Shown piece by piece: positions 1-8,160 of a DNA stretch of 33,052 nucleotides. The stretch spans positions 1-33,052 of the forward strand of contig NZ_AWTT01000022.1 in NCBI RefSeq assembly GCF_000876205.1, read 5' to 3'. The notes below the pieces were generated by a model, which did no database searches, had not been told where the DNA came from, and worked only from the letters and a program-made list of their open reading frames with translations. A program made the position numbers and the translations under genes. Each line of letters opens with the position of its first letter. Position 1 is the stretch's first letter. Origin of the DNA: Paucilactobacillus wasatchensis. GTDB lineage: Bacteria > Bacillota > Bacilli > Lactobacillales > Lactobacillaceae.

Positions 1-35
1 TCCAATAATTCTACTATATATTTTGAGTAACAAAT

Positions 36-72
36 AGCCTCTGCCAATAGTTCCTTATTGGCAGAGACTTTA
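36..72. terminator. Stem-loop terminator, probably bidirectional
   Basis: An 11-bp perfect inverted repeat (CTCTGCCAATA at 39-49 with TATTGGCAGAG at 56-66) with a 6-nt loop lies downstream of the minus-strand HAD gene. Short T-rich stretches follow on both strands, so it may also serve a plus-strand gene that ends before the window. The poly-U part is weak on both sides. Confidence 0.6.
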
Positions 73-119
73 TATTCTAAAATATAGATCTTATTAAATT
101 TAAATATATTCACGTGATG

Positions 120-899
120 TTAAACTAGCCCAAAATGACGGAGGCCCTTCACAATACCACCATTCATATTGCTATCAGTTACAAACTCAGCCTTCTTTTT
201 AGCCGCCGGATTACCGTTAGCCATGCAAATCGGATGATCCACTAAATCGAACATTTCCAAATCATTCAGTTGATCCCCAAACGCATAGGTGGGTACATCC
301 CCAAAGTTAGCATAATCCAATAGTTCTTGAATGCCTGATTTTTTGGAAACACCATCGAGCATCGTATCTAGCCCACGCGGATTATTACGAACCAGTGATA
401 ATACGCCCTTAAACCGTTCCTGGTACAACTTTTCTTTATCGAAATTAAACACGAACATAAAATTAACGTGATGGAATTTGTACCAATCCGGTTCCACCCG
501 AGCGTTTAATCCTAATAGTTTAAAGTTTTCATCTGTGACGGGAGTTTCTTGGCTCAATGCAAATTCATGATGATTAAACCAAGCAACTGGATCACCCTGT
601 GCATTTGCAAACGAATTAAATTCTTCTATTAATTCAGGGGACAGATACTCTGCATGCAACTTCTTTCCCTCAAACTGAACATAACTACCATTGGCACTCA
701 CAATTGAGTCCATGCCAGTTTCATCTAACACATATCGTACTTCAAAAATATTTCGACCTGTCGACACAACCGGCAAAATATTGTTTTGTTCTAACTCGTG
801 AATTGCTTGGATGTTTTCTTCGGATAAACTTTTATCATCCATTAATAGTGTCCCATCTAGATCAAAAAATACGATCGCTTTATACATAGCGTTAGTCAT
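120..899 (-). CDS. Cof-type HAD-superfamily hydrolase (YidA/SupH-like sugar-phosphate phosphatase)
   Basis: This is a 259-residue protein of the Cof (type IIB cap) HAD family; such enzymes dephosphorylate sugar phosphates, flavin or other small phosphometabolites in the cytoplasm. The nucleophile motif FFDLDGTLL lies near residues 11-19, the motif-II Ser/Thr in VVSTGR near 45-50, and the metal-binding motif IV GDQLNDLEMF near 210, so all catalytic motifs are present. The length is normal for the family. The first ATG directly abuts the AGGGG Shine-Dalgarno sequence with no spacer. The second ATG (residue 5, position 887) sits 12 nt away and gives the N-terminus usual for the family (MYKAIVFFDLDGT), so the real start may be 887. 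The gene stands alone, divergent from the deoxynucleoside kinase. The substrate cannot be predicted. Confidence 0.9.
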   Translation of the reverse strand: MTNAMYKAIVFFDLDGTLLMDDKSLSEENIQAIHELEQNNILPVVSTGRNIFEVRYVLDETGMDSIVSANGSYVQFEGKKLHAEYLSPELIEEFNSFANAQGDPVAWFNHHEFALSQETPVTDENFKLLGLNARVEPDWYKFHHVNFMFVFNFDKEKLYQERFKGVLSLVRNNPRGLDTMLDGVSKKSGIQELLDYANFGDVPTYAFGDQLNDLEMFDLVDHPICMANGNPAAKKKAEFVTDSNMNGGIVKGLRHFGLV

Positions 900-1118
900 C
901 CCCTATTTATATCTAATAATCTCATTATACAGTGTCTTATACTGGCTTTCAAAGAAAGCTACCACGCCAAAAAATGATAAGCAATTGTAATATCTTCTGG
1001 TAACCCTGTGCTACCTCAAGTTACAGCACAAAGCCGACTTTTAGTACGATACTATTTCCAATTTAAATGTAGTATTATTAAACATGAAATTTAAAAATAA
1101 CCGTAAAGAGGGGCCACT

Positions 1119-1763
1119 ATGGTGATAATCACAGCAGGAATGATCGGGGTTGGCAAAACAACACTTACCGGACTCATTGCCAAACATTTAGGAACCAAAG
1201 CATTTTATGAACCAGTTGGGGAAAATCCGGTTTTACCATTATATTATAAGGATCCAAAGCAGTATGGCTTTTTACTGCAAATCTATTTTCTAAATAAGCG
1301 TTTTGCAATGATCAAAAAAGCGTTGGATGATGATAACAACGTTTTAGACCGCTCAATTTATGAAGATGCCCTATTTACAAAGGAAAACAATGCAGAAGGT
1401 AATATTACTGATACCGAGTTGGGTGTCTATCTGAATCTACTTGATAATATGATGATGGATTTGCAGCAGCTACCTAAAAAGGCACCAGATTTGTTAGTTT
1501 ATGCGGAAACTGATTTTGATACCATTTTATACCGCATTAAAAAACGTGGCCGTGACTACGAGCAGTTTGATAACAATCCTGAATTGGAAAGCTACTATTA
1601 TAAAATGTGGTCAGCTTACAAGGATTGGTTTGAAGAATATGATGCTAGCCCTAAAATGAAGATTGACTTACAAACATACGATCTTGACCAGCCAGGCAAC
1701 ATTGATCTTGTGTTAAAACAAATTGACGGTTACTTAAATGATATCCGCCAACCACAAAATTAA
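1119..1763 (+). CDS. Deoxynucleoside kinase (dGK/dAK type)
   Basis: The 214-residue protein belongs to the deoxynucleoside kinase family that phosphorylates purine deoxynucleosides for dNTP salvage; lactobacilli typically depend on such kinases. A P-loop GMIGVGKTT is at residues 7-15, the DRS motif DRSIYEDALF (substrate-binding Arg) is near 78-87, and an Arg-rich LID segment RIKKRGRDYEQ is near 139-149. Length and motif order fit dGK/dAK. The ATG is preceded by AAAGAGGGG at good spacing, and an ATG 35 nt upstream is out of frame. The gene is monocistronic, with its own terminator overlapping the end of the convergent gene. Whether it prefers dG or dA cannot be read from the sequence. Confidence 0.9.
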   Translation: MVIITAGMIGVGKTTLTGLIAKHLGTKAFYEPVGENPVLPLYYKDPKQYGFLLQIYFLNKRFAMIKKALDDDNNVLDRSIYEDALFTKENNAEGNITDTELGVYLNLLDNMMMDLQQLPKKAPDLLVYAETDFDTILYRIKKRGRDYEQFDNNPELESYYYKMWSAYKDWFEEYDASPKMKIDLQTYDLDQPGNIDLVLKQIDGYLNDIRQPQN

Positions 1764-1775
1764 TTTTTCCATATT

Positions 1776-1803
1776 AAGAACTGACTATCTGTCAGTTCTT
1801 TTT
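1776..1803 (+). terminator. Rho-independent terminator of the deoxynucleoside kinase
   Basis: A 10-bp perfect stem (AAGAACTGAC with GTCAGTTCTT) with a 5-nt loop is followed by T residues. The T-run overlaps the stop codon region of the convergent GH73 gene. Confidence 0.85.
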
Positions 1804-3025
1804 ATATCCTCTTTTTTAACCACCAACCACTGACTCCCAACCCTAACCAACCTAAAAATGACCAGTTATCCAGGGCACTTGCTTTGACTGCATGATTTTG
1901 TTTAATTTGTTTCAGCTTATGTTTTGTCGGCACATGTTGTTGCTCAGCTTTTTGACTCGTAGTATGGCCAGTTGGTTGTTTGCCCGGTACCTGATCATAT
2001 TTGGTTAAATCATAGGTTTCAATAATCTGGTTTAACTTGGCCCCGTATGCCGTATCGGTGGCATATGTTCCGGTCAAAGCCGCAGTTGCATCTTTATAAC
2101 TGGCTGTATTTGAACGCCAGGCTCGCGCAAAAACTGGCCGCAGCATGATATTAGCATAGTCATTTAATGAAGCAGCATACGACGGATAATGACGAAATTG
2201 GCCCGTAATCTGATACAACTTCCCATGCCCATTATCCTCATTAGTTTTCATTAACACACCCTCGCCTGCGAACACTCCTTTGATCCCAAATAAATTGTAA
2301 TTTGGGGCGCTGCTTAGTTCACTCGCACCCCATGAACTTTCTAGTACCGCCTGAGCAATCATTACTGACGCGTATAAATTGTGCTCAAATGCAATTACTT
2401 GTGCCGTTTGGCCAAACTGCTCGATAAATCTTTGATGACCGATAGTCGCAACACCCCGTGGTAAAGGGTGCATGAGGTTTGGTGCCACATCACAATTTTG
2501 GCTGTCGGGCAAAAAACGCTGTTTGGCTTGTGGCAATTCTGCCTTCGCTGGTATTTTCTCCGCGTCTAGCTGTTTTTGATCTTCTTCATCCATCTTTTTG
2601 TGGTTAGTTATTTCATGATTTACCTTTTCTGCATCATCTTTTGCAGCTTGGTAACCCACTTTAAGGCCCAGCGTATAAAATTGATTTTCTTGTTTTTTTG
2701 CCAAAATTGTCTGTGGGTCTAAATGCTGCTCAAATATTTTTTGACCTGCTTCACGCCCGCAATCAAATTCGGTCTTTAACACTTGTAATCGTTGGTCATA
2801 CGTTGCTTGATATTGAGCTGACTTTTGACTTAGCTGTTCCTTTGATAGCCATGTTTGCTTTAGAAAATTTGTTTCAACATCCTTGAGTGCTAACTCCACT
2901 TCACTTGATTCGTCTGGTACTGCTGCAGCCAAGATCGGTGTTGTTAGCCAATTTAATCCGAGGGCAGTTACTAAAATAATGATCATGAATTTTGACAATA
3001 TTTTGTTGTCGGTTATTTTTAGCAT
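1802..3025 (-). CDS. Secreted GH73 glucosaminidase (peptidoglycan hydrolase) with C-terminal hydrophobic tail
   Basis: The 407-residue exported protein has a signal peptide or anchor (hydrophobic residues 13-34, ILAAA cleavage-like site). It then has a charged helical region (about 40-170) containing two similar Gly-spaced segments, CGREAGQKIFEQ and TLGLKVGYQAAK. A GH73 endo-beta-N-acetylglucosaminidase domain spans about 195-345. The catalytic Glu lies in AVLESSWG (E229), followed by the family-typical NYNLFGIKG and YATDTAYGAKLNQII. A Lys/Gln-rich linker leads to a short hydrophobic tail (LGWLGLGVSGWW) ending in KKR, without an LPXTG motif, so the protein may be membrane-tethered at its C-terminus. 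No LysM or SH3 domain is visible. The Shine-Dalgarno AAAGGGG supports the start. Its likely role is cell separation or wall turnover. Confidence 0.85.
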   Translation of the reverse strand: MLKITDNKILSKFMIIILVTALGLNWLTTPILAAAVPDESSEVELALKDVETNFLKQTWLSKEQLSQKSAQYQATYDQRLQVLKTEFDCGREAGQKIFEQHLDPQTILAKKQENQFYTLGLKVGYQAAKDDAEKVNHEITNHKKMDEEDQKQLDAEKIPAKAELPQAKQRFLPDSQNCDVAPNLMHPLPRGVATIGHQRFIEQFGQTAQVIAFEHNLYASVMIAQAVLESSWGASELSSAPNYNLFGIKGVFAGEGVLMKTNEDNGHGKLYQITGQFRHYPSYAASLNDYANIMLRPVFARAWRSNTASYKDATAALTGTYATDTAYGAKLNQIIETYDLTKYDQVPGKQPTGHTTSQKAEQQHVPTKHKLKQIKQNHAVKASALDNWSFLGWLGLGVSGWWLKKRI

Positions 3026-3102
3026 TGGTTGATCCCCTTTGTATGTATTAATTGATATTGTCTATCTAATTTATACGTACGAGGGAAAATGATGGATTGC
3101 AT

Positions 3103-3133
3103 TAAAAAAGCCGGGATAAAAATTTATCCCGAC
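3103..3133 (-). terminator. Terminator of the LytTR regulator
   Basis: On the minus strand an 11-bp stem (one G-U pair; arms 3123-3133 and 3110-3120) with a 2-nt loop is followed by six T residues just after the stop codon at 3136. Confidence 0.85.
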
Positions 3134-3135
3134 CC

Positions 3136-3876
3136 TCACAATATTTTCTTTAACTCGGCCACTCGTCGATATGCTACCTGGCAATATTTATTATCGACAA
3201 ATTTCACTAATCTCGTTTGCAAATCAACTGATTTGATGCGATTTGGATTCAATAATAGCCCTTTGTGACCGCGAAATAAGAACGGATGTCGATTTTGAAT
3301 TTCATTTAATTCTCCACGAATTTCAACTTCACGATCCGTCGCCTGAAGCTGGAGTTTATGTGGCACGCCACTTGTTTTAAAATAATCGATGGTCTGAATT
3401 CCTAATTGGTAAATCCGATTATTAGGTCGGTATGTAAAAACACTACCCGTCACTTCAAATCCTGATTTAGTTCTTTCGTGTGCAATTCTTAAATCATGAG
3501 CAAATCGCTGTTGCTCCAGTTCATGTTCAGTATGTTTAATAATATAATCTAGTGGCTCAATGTGCTGTTGAATCGTTGCAAGTGATAACCCGTCGTGTAA
3601 CGCTAAAAACACAATTAATGCGCTCGGATCATTTGCCCTAATTTGCTGTGCCAATTCAATGCCGCCGCGCTTGTTATCGCCTAACTGAACGTCCACAAAA
3701 TAGACACTCGTTTCCAGCGGATGATTTTTGATGTACAATAACAATTCTGCCGAACTTCCCGTTGCAAAACAATACGTCAGCGCTGATAAATTACCAGTCT
3801 CTAACTCAGTTTGAATTAGCTTTTCGTAATACTGCCGTTCAACTGCCTGATCATCACATAAATAAACATTACGCAT
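3136..3876 (-). CDS. LytTR-family response regulator (AgrA/ComE-like), no kinase nearby
   Basis: This 246-residue DNA-binding regulator has an N-terminal receiver domain (about 1-125) with acidic pocket CDD at 7-9, phospho-acceptor Asp62 in YFVDVQLGD and a conserved-type Lys in DYIIKH. A C-terminal LytTR DNA-binding domain (about 145-246) contains the family pattern FLFRGHKGLLLNPNRI. AgrA/ComE-type regulators usually control bacteriocin, competence or virulence genes through peptide pheromones. No histidine kinase or bacteriocin gene is adjacent, so it is an orphan within this window. The start follows GGGGGCG. A strong minus-strand promoter lies about 330 bp upstream, giving a long leader. 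The targets are unknown. Confidence 0.85.
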   Translation of the reverse strand: MRNVYLCDDQAVERQYYEKLIQTELETGNLSALTYCFATGSSAELLLYIKNHPLETSVYFVDVQLGDNKRGGIELAQQIRANDPSALIVFLALHDGLSLATIQQHIEPLDYIIKHTEHELEQQRFAHDLRIAHERTKSGFEVTGSVFTYRPNNRIYQLGIQTIDYFKTSGVPHKLQLQATDREVEIRGELNEIQNRHPFLFRGHKGLLLNPNRIKSVDLQTRLVKFVDNKYCQVAYRRVAELKKIL

Positions 3877-4261
3877 TATCTACGCCCCCAAATCACACAT
3901 TTGATTTTCTCGCTTCACTCTAATAACTTAAACAGTTTCCCCGCGTAGTAACTTATTTAAGTAAGCATTAAATTAAAGCGTTTCACTTGTTAATTGGTGT
4001 CAAAGAAGCTATCATATCCTACGCTATATAATTAATTTTAGTTATACCTTTGCTTCTTTTTAATTCGTTAACACTAGCTAAATCGTAATAACTATTCTTC
4101 AATTATATAATAATATTATTTATTTTAATATAGTACAACTTAATTATAGCATTAGAAAAAAATATCACACTATTTTTCTTCATATACGTAGTCAATTTAG
4201 TCACAAACGTTTATAATAAGTGCAAGTTTGTATTTTCAATTCAATAAGGTAGGGGAAGCAA
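3877..4261. other. AT-rich divergent regulatory region between LytTR and Rgg-like genes
   Basis: This 385-bp gap has no convincing gene. It holds overlapping divergent promoter elements near 4210-4239. On the minus strand these are TTGAAA (4234-4239), an 18-nt spacer and TATAAA (4210-4215). On the plus strand there is a TATAAT (4212-4217) without a clear -35. A 26-codon minus-strand ORF (4103-4183) beginning MKKNSVIFF and ending in Ile residues lies in the leader. It has no visible Shine-Dalgarno, so I treat it only as a candidate. Confidence 0.5.
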
Positions 4262-4978
4262 ATGTTTTTAAATTCAACAATTAAGCAGCAAAGGAAGATA
4301 AAGGGCCTTAACCAATCTGAACTTGCTGCCGGTATCTGTACGCAAGCAACAATGAGTAACATTGAAAATAAGGGGACCGTCCCCTCACTGGGAACCTTGA
4401 TTAAACTTTGCCAGCGGTTGGACCTTACTCTTAATGATGTAGTTTCAGAATTTCAACCTGTTGAGGACAATCTAGATGAGATTACAAATGCTGAGCGTCT
4501 AGTGGCCTTGGATCAAATTAATGCAGCAGATAAAAAATTGCAACAAATTGGTGCCAAGCTTGATGAAAATGATGAAGCTCTAAACAAACGGTTTCAATTT
4601 CTATCTGGTTACCTCTGTCTGCTAAATGATGACTTAGATGGTGCAGTGTTCCATTTTAATTTTGTCTCAGATGATGCACTGCAAGCTGATTCTTCATATG
4701 TCATTGCAGCACAAATTTGTCTCGGCCAAATCTATTTCCAACGAGATCAATTGAACCGTGCTGAGTTTTACTTCAGAGATACCAATTCATTAATGGCTAA
4801 CTTTGAAGTCAACAATGAACTGTCACTGTTTTGGCTCAAGATTTGCGTTCGATATGCGTATCAGTATCTAGCGAAAACAAAGCAAACGACTGCGGCTAAA
4901 ACGTTAATTAAGCAGTTGGTGGACAATCAAGATTATAAGATTAGTTCTCGCTTTGTCACGGAGTTTCAGGAGTATTAG
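4262..4978 (+). CDS. Rgg/PlcR-like XRE transcriptional regulator with TPR-type C-terminal domain
   Basis: The 238-residue protein has an N-terminal XRE helix-turn-helix (about 7-62; KQQRKIKGLNQSELAAGI then TMSNIENKGTVPSLGTLIKL). An all-helical C-terminal region has TPR-like repeats (for example GQIYFQRDQLNRAEFYF). This architecture matches the RRNPP group (Rgg, PlcR), whose members are usually controlled by small peptide pheromones. It is somewhat shorter than typical Rgg proteins (about 280 residues), and the last repeats may be missing. AGGTAGGGGAAG precedes the ATG. It is divergent from the LytTR regulator, and both promoters share one short region, so it may control that gene or itself. 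No validated pheromone gene is seen. Confidence 0.75.
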   Translation: MFLNSTIKQQRKIKGLNQSELAAGICTQATMSNIENKGTVPSLGTLIKLCQRLDLTLNDVVSEFQPVEDNLDEITNAERLVALDQINAADKKLQQIGAKLDENDEALNKRFQFLSGYLCLLNDDLDGAVFHFNFVSDDALQADSSYVIAAQICLGQIYFQRDQLNRAEFYFRDTNSLMANFEVNNELSLFWLKICVRYAYQYLAKTKQTTAAKTLIKQLVDNQDYKISSRFVTEFQEY

Positions 4979-4989
4979 TTTTTAACTAT

Positions 4990-5030
4990 AAGATGGCTGG
5001 GAAGAAATTCCTCTTTTGGCCATCTTTTTT
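4990..5030 (+). terminator. Terminator of the Rgg-like gene
   Basis: An AAGATGGC / GCCATCTT stem with an inner GGAA/TTCC pairing is followed by a run of T residues. Confidence 0.8.
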
Positions 5031-5087
5031 TATCCCATCTATACTGTCGAAATGTGCTCACAAGCAAAGAAAACTGCGTCTGACAAT

Positions 5088-5134
5088 AAAATAAGCAATG
5101 CAATTCACAGTTCGAATCGCATTGCTTATTTTTT
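5088..5134. terminator. Bidirectional terminator between Rgg-like and UspA genes
   Basis: A 14-bp perfect stem (5088-5101 with 5119-5132) and a 17-nt loop carry T-rich tails on both strands. It probably ends the minus-strand universal stress protein gene (stop at 5171). Confidence 0.75.
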
Positions 5135-5170
5135 ATTAGTTTTCGGTTTCTTAATACGGTTGTTTGCATC

Positions 5171-5671
5171 CTATATTTCCGGATACGTCGTCTTTTGTAA
5201 ATCTACCGCTTGATTATTTTGGTCTGTCTTGACCACAATGACATCACACGGCGCTTCACGAACAATATATGCCGCCGTGGACCCCACAATCATCCGACCG
5301 ATGAAATTGAGTCCGGTCGCACCGATCACAATTAAATCAACATCATTGTCATTTGGGAACCTGTCACCTAGTTCTACTTTAGCATTGCCAATCTTGACCT
5401 CAGTATCAACCTCAGTCACACCAGCTGCCATAGCTTGATCCCTATAATGTGACAGCTCTTTTTCCATTTCTTTTACAGAACTGTCATACACAGAGTGCTC
5501 AATGAACCTATAGCCTAATGCACTCGTATTGGGGAATCGCTCCCCGTTAATCACGCTGAGCAATGAAAGTTTGGCATTATTGCGTAATGCTGCCCCGATC
5601 GCCTTAGACAATGCCATCTCAGATTGCTTTGACCCATCAATTCCAACAAGAACATGCTGATAATTAGCCAT
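5171..5671 (-). CDS. Universal stress protein (UspA family)
   Basis: The 166-residue single-domain Usp protein starts VLVGIDGSKQSE, with the ATP-binding Asp of the family at VGIDGS. It has the nucleotide-binding signature GATGLNFIGRMIVGSTAAYIV and ends with the beta-strand CDVIVVK. The G-2x-G-9x-G-(S/T) pattern predicts an ATP-binding Usp. The frame stays open upstream to 5713, but the Met at 5671 is preceded by GGAGGTGGC at 4-8 nt spacing and gives the canonical N-terminus MANYQHVLVGIDGS, so I chose it. The gene is monocistronic. Usp proteins aid survival under stress, but the specific role is unknown. Confidence 0.9.
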   Translation of the reverse strand: MANYQHVLVGIDGSKQSEMALSKAIGAALRNNAKLSLLSVINGERFPNTSALGYRFIEHSVYDSSVKEMEKELSHYRDQAMAAGVTEVDTEVKIGNAKVELGDRFPNDNDVDLIVIGATGLNFIGRMIVGSTAAYIVREAPCDVIVVKTDQNNQAVDLQKTTYPEI

Positions 5672-5768
5672 CACAGCCACCTCCGCCAAACTCGTCATTA
5701 CAGTCTTAATCAACTGCTTGTTACCTTCAGTTTAGCAAAAAATTGTTTTAAATGACAGCAAAACGGCG

Positions 5769-7169
5769 TTAATCAGTTACCAGGTTAAAGATTGATTCCA
5801 TGTATATTGACATGGCCATGATTAAATCATCGACGGGTTGAAATTCATTTGCTTGATGCATTGTATCTTCAGTGTGCGCAAACAAGGCACCAAAAGCGAC
5901 TCCCCGCTTCATCATGCGACCATATGTGCCACCACCCACTACTTCCGGTAGTGCGTCCACGTCACCGGTCTGATGGCGATATGCGTCCATTAGTGTAACT
6001 ACCAGTGGATCACTAGCATCTACATAGTGTGGCACCATGAATGCGCCCTGTATAACTTTGACGTTTTTGGGCGTCGTCACCATAGCTAACTTTGCCTGAA
6101 TCTCATCAGGTGTAATCCCCTTCGGATAGCGGAAATTCATATCAATTTGCCCACCATCTTGCTCGTCAAAGTTCATTAACCCAACATTCATCGTTAAATC
6201 GCCCATGACGTCATCTTTGAACGCCAAATCGAAGTTGTGCAACCGTGAATCTTGGTGCATATACTGACCGATTAAGGTAATAAAGTTACCCGCAGCGCCC
6301 TTGATATCATATGTTTGTAAGAAACTAGCTAAATAAGTCCCTGCGTTTTCACCATTTCGTGGTTCCATTCCGTGCGCTGCTTTACCAACAATAATCAACT
6401 TAACACCATCTGATTCGGCCACCGCCTCGCCTGTCACCGGCTGCTTTGCAACAAATTCGGTAAATGCATTTACCAATGAAGCATTGTCATCAGATGTTAC
6501 CTGTGCCTCAGCCTCACGTGGCACCATGTTGGGGCGCAGACCAGAATGGAATGATTTTAACTGAACTGAACCATCATTACCACCTTCAAAATCTAGTTTT
6601 AAGGATACATTGCCCTTTTCTCCGTTAATCAATGGAAATTCAGCGTCTGGTGAAAAACCAAACGTTGGTTCAGGTTCGACTTCAAAGTAGCGCTTCATCC
6701 CTGTCCAATCACTTTCTTCATCAGTGCCAACGATAAATCGAACCTTTTTATTAAATTTAACGTCCATATCCTTCAATGTTTTCAACGCGTAGTAAGCGGC
6801 CATTCCTGGTCCCTTGTCATCAGAGGCGCCACGGCCATATAAATTACCGTTTTTAATCACTGGGTCAAATGGATCGGTATCCCAGCTGTTTCCAGCGGGC
6901 ATGACATCCAAGCGCGCTAAAATGGCGAGCGTTTCTTCACCCTCACCCCATTCAGCATAGCCGACCACATTATCGATATTTCTGGTCCTAAAACCGTCTT
7001 GTTGTGCCATTTCCAAAAAAATGGTCAATGCCTGTGCTGGCTTTGGTCCTAATGGAAATTCATCGGTTGCTTGTGTGTCATCGCGCACACTTTGGATCTT
7101 CATTAATGAAATCAGATCATTTAGGTAGTCTTCTTGTTGTTGTTTTGCTTTCGTTTTCCAATCAATCAT
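5769..7169 (-). CDS. pepV: M20 dipeptidase, PepV family, with a substituted zinc ligand
   Basis: The 466-residue protein matches PepV, the cytoplasmic dinuclear-zinc dipeptidase that finishes peptide breakdown in lactic acid bacteria. Full-length features are present: GASDDKGP (bridging Asp118), VGTDEESDW (catalytic and metal Glu, about 151-152), SPDAEFPLINGEKG (metal Asp175), the central lid domain, and the C-terminal HTEDTMHQANEF with the distal His ligand. One ligand is odd. The usual G/A-H-x-D-V-V-P motif reads ILARLDVMPAG, so the first metal-binding His (His87 in Lactobacillus PepV) is Arg86. The codon is CGC, one transition from CAC. Activity is therefore doubtful unless the metal site has rearranged. 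GGAGG precedes the start at 11 nt. The gene stands alone. Confidence 0.9.
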   Translation of the reverse strand: MIDWKTKAKQQQEDYLNDLISLMKIQSVRDDTQATDEFPLGPKPAQALTIFLEMAQQDGFRTRNIDNVVGYAEWGEGEETLAILARLDVMPAGNSWDTDPFDPVIKNGNLYGRGASDDKGPGMAAYYALKTLKDMDVKFNKKVRFIVGTDEESDWTGMKRYFEVEPEPTFGFSPDAEFPLINGEKGNVSLKLDFEGGNDGSVQLKSFHSGLRPNMVPREAEAQVTSDDNASLVNAFTEFVAKQPVTGEAVAESDGVKLIIVGKAAHGMEPRNGENAGTYLASFLQTYDIKGAAGNFITLIGQYMHQDSRLHNFDLAFKDDVMGDLTMNVGLMNFDEQDGGQIDMNFRYPKGITPDEIQAKLAMVTTPKNVKVIQGAFMVPHYVDASDPLVVTLMDAYRHQTGDVDALPEVVGGGTYGRMMKRGVAFGALFAHTEDTMHQANEFQPVDDLIMAMSIYMESIFNLVTD

Positions 7170-7290
7170 GCGTCAAAATCCTCCATTGCGTTCTAAATTG
7201 AATGTGTTTATCATACCATAATTACATTATTAGGAAAAAGCTGTTTAGCAATGCTATAATTTAGCTGAACTTGAAAAGGATGTTGATAAT

Positions 7291-8115
7291 TTGAAACAAT
7301 TAGATGAAACAATACTAACTAACGTAATTAAACGGCGCCCCGAAGATAGTTTTAAAGGCAACTTTGGCAAAGTAGTTTTAATCGGTGGCAATGCCAACTT
7401 TGGTGGTGCCATTATCATGGCGGCCACGGCCACGGTGTACGCCGGCGCCGGATTGGTCACCACTGCAACTGACACCGCTAATTCAACCAGCTTGCACGCC
7501 CAATTACCTGAAACGATGTTCGTCAATTATTATGACAAAGTTCAGTTAAGCCATTTGGTCAGCGAGGCAACCGTTGTCGTGGTAGGGCCTGGTCTGGGTG
7601 ACGATTTTCATAGTCAAGAAGTGTTGGCGAAGGTTTTCGCCAATACGAACTCTGACCAGACAGTCGTTATCGATGGTTCCGCCATCACGATGATGGCCCA
7701 TAATAAGATTGAGCAACCGGCCGGTAATATCATTTTCACTCCTCATCAAATGGAATGGCAACGGCTATCTGGCATTGCCATTGCAGAACAATCACCAGCT
7801 GCCAATCAAAAAGTGCAACAGCAGCTAGGGGCTACGGTGGTCTTGAAAAAACACCATACTGAAATTTACACCGGTTCCGATACCTATCAATTAACAATCG
7901 GAACGCCAGCGCAAGCGACTGGTGGTATGGGCGATACATTAGCTGGCATTATCGGCGGGTTTACGGCTCAGTTTGCTGATCCAACCCAAGCCACACTAGC
8001 CGCTGTGTACGCTCATAGTGCCATTGCAGAACAATTGGCACAAACACAATATGTAGTTTTACCGCACCAAATTAGTCGAGCATTGCCGATATTTATGAAA
8101 AAATACGAAAATTAA
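7291..8115 (+). CDS. nnrD: ADP-dependent NAD(P)H-hydrate dehydratase
   Basis: The 274-residue YjeF C-terminal-domain (ribokinase-like) enzyme repairs damaged NAD(P)H hydrates. Diagnostic motifs are GNFGKVVLIGGNANFGGA near the N-terminus, YAGAGLVT, VVVGPGLGDD and GTPAQATGGMGDTLAGIIGG, with the catalytic GGMGDTLAG loop near 210. The N-terminal epimerase domain (NnrE) is absent, so this is a stand-alone dehydratase as in many Firmicutes. The start is TTG with AAAAGGA 11-12 nt upstream; a nearer ATG in frame is not available. It is divergent from pepV and convergent with the pseudouridine synthase gene, with which it shares a terminator. Confidence 0.92.
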   Translation: MKQLDETILTNVIKRRPEDSFKGNFGKVVLIGGNANFGGAIIMAATATVYAGAGLVTTATDTANSTSLHAQLPETMFVNYYDKVQLSHLVSEATVVVVGPGLGDDFHSQEVLAKVFANTNSDQTVVIDGSAITMMAHNKIEQPAGNIIFTPHQMEWQRLSGIAIAEQSPAANQKVQQQLGATVVLKKHHTEIYTGSDTYQLTIGTPAQATGGMGDTLAGIIGGFTAQFADPTQATLAAVYAHSAIAEQLAQTQYVVLPHQISRALPIFMKKYEN

Positions 8116-8153
8116 AAAAATGACTTGCAGAATTTCTGTAAGCCATTTTTTGA
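8114..8153. terminator. Bidirectional terminator (nnrD / rsuA-like gene)
   Basis: A 12-bp stem (8121-8132 with 8135-8146, one mismatch and one G-U pair) is flanked by A7 and T6 runs, so it has a U-tract in both directions. Confidence 0.8.
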
Positions 8154-8160
8154 TCCTTTG

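Noticed and set aside
3970-3990. Cre-like word near AAAGCGTTTCAC
   Set aside because: It has three mismatches to the catabolite-responsive consensus and is not placed over a promoter.
5016-5213. 65-codon plus-strand ORF after the Rgg-like gene
   Set aside because: It begins in the stem and T-run of a terminator, contains a second terminator hairpin, has no Shine-Dalgarno and overlaps the 3' end of the universal stress protein gene.
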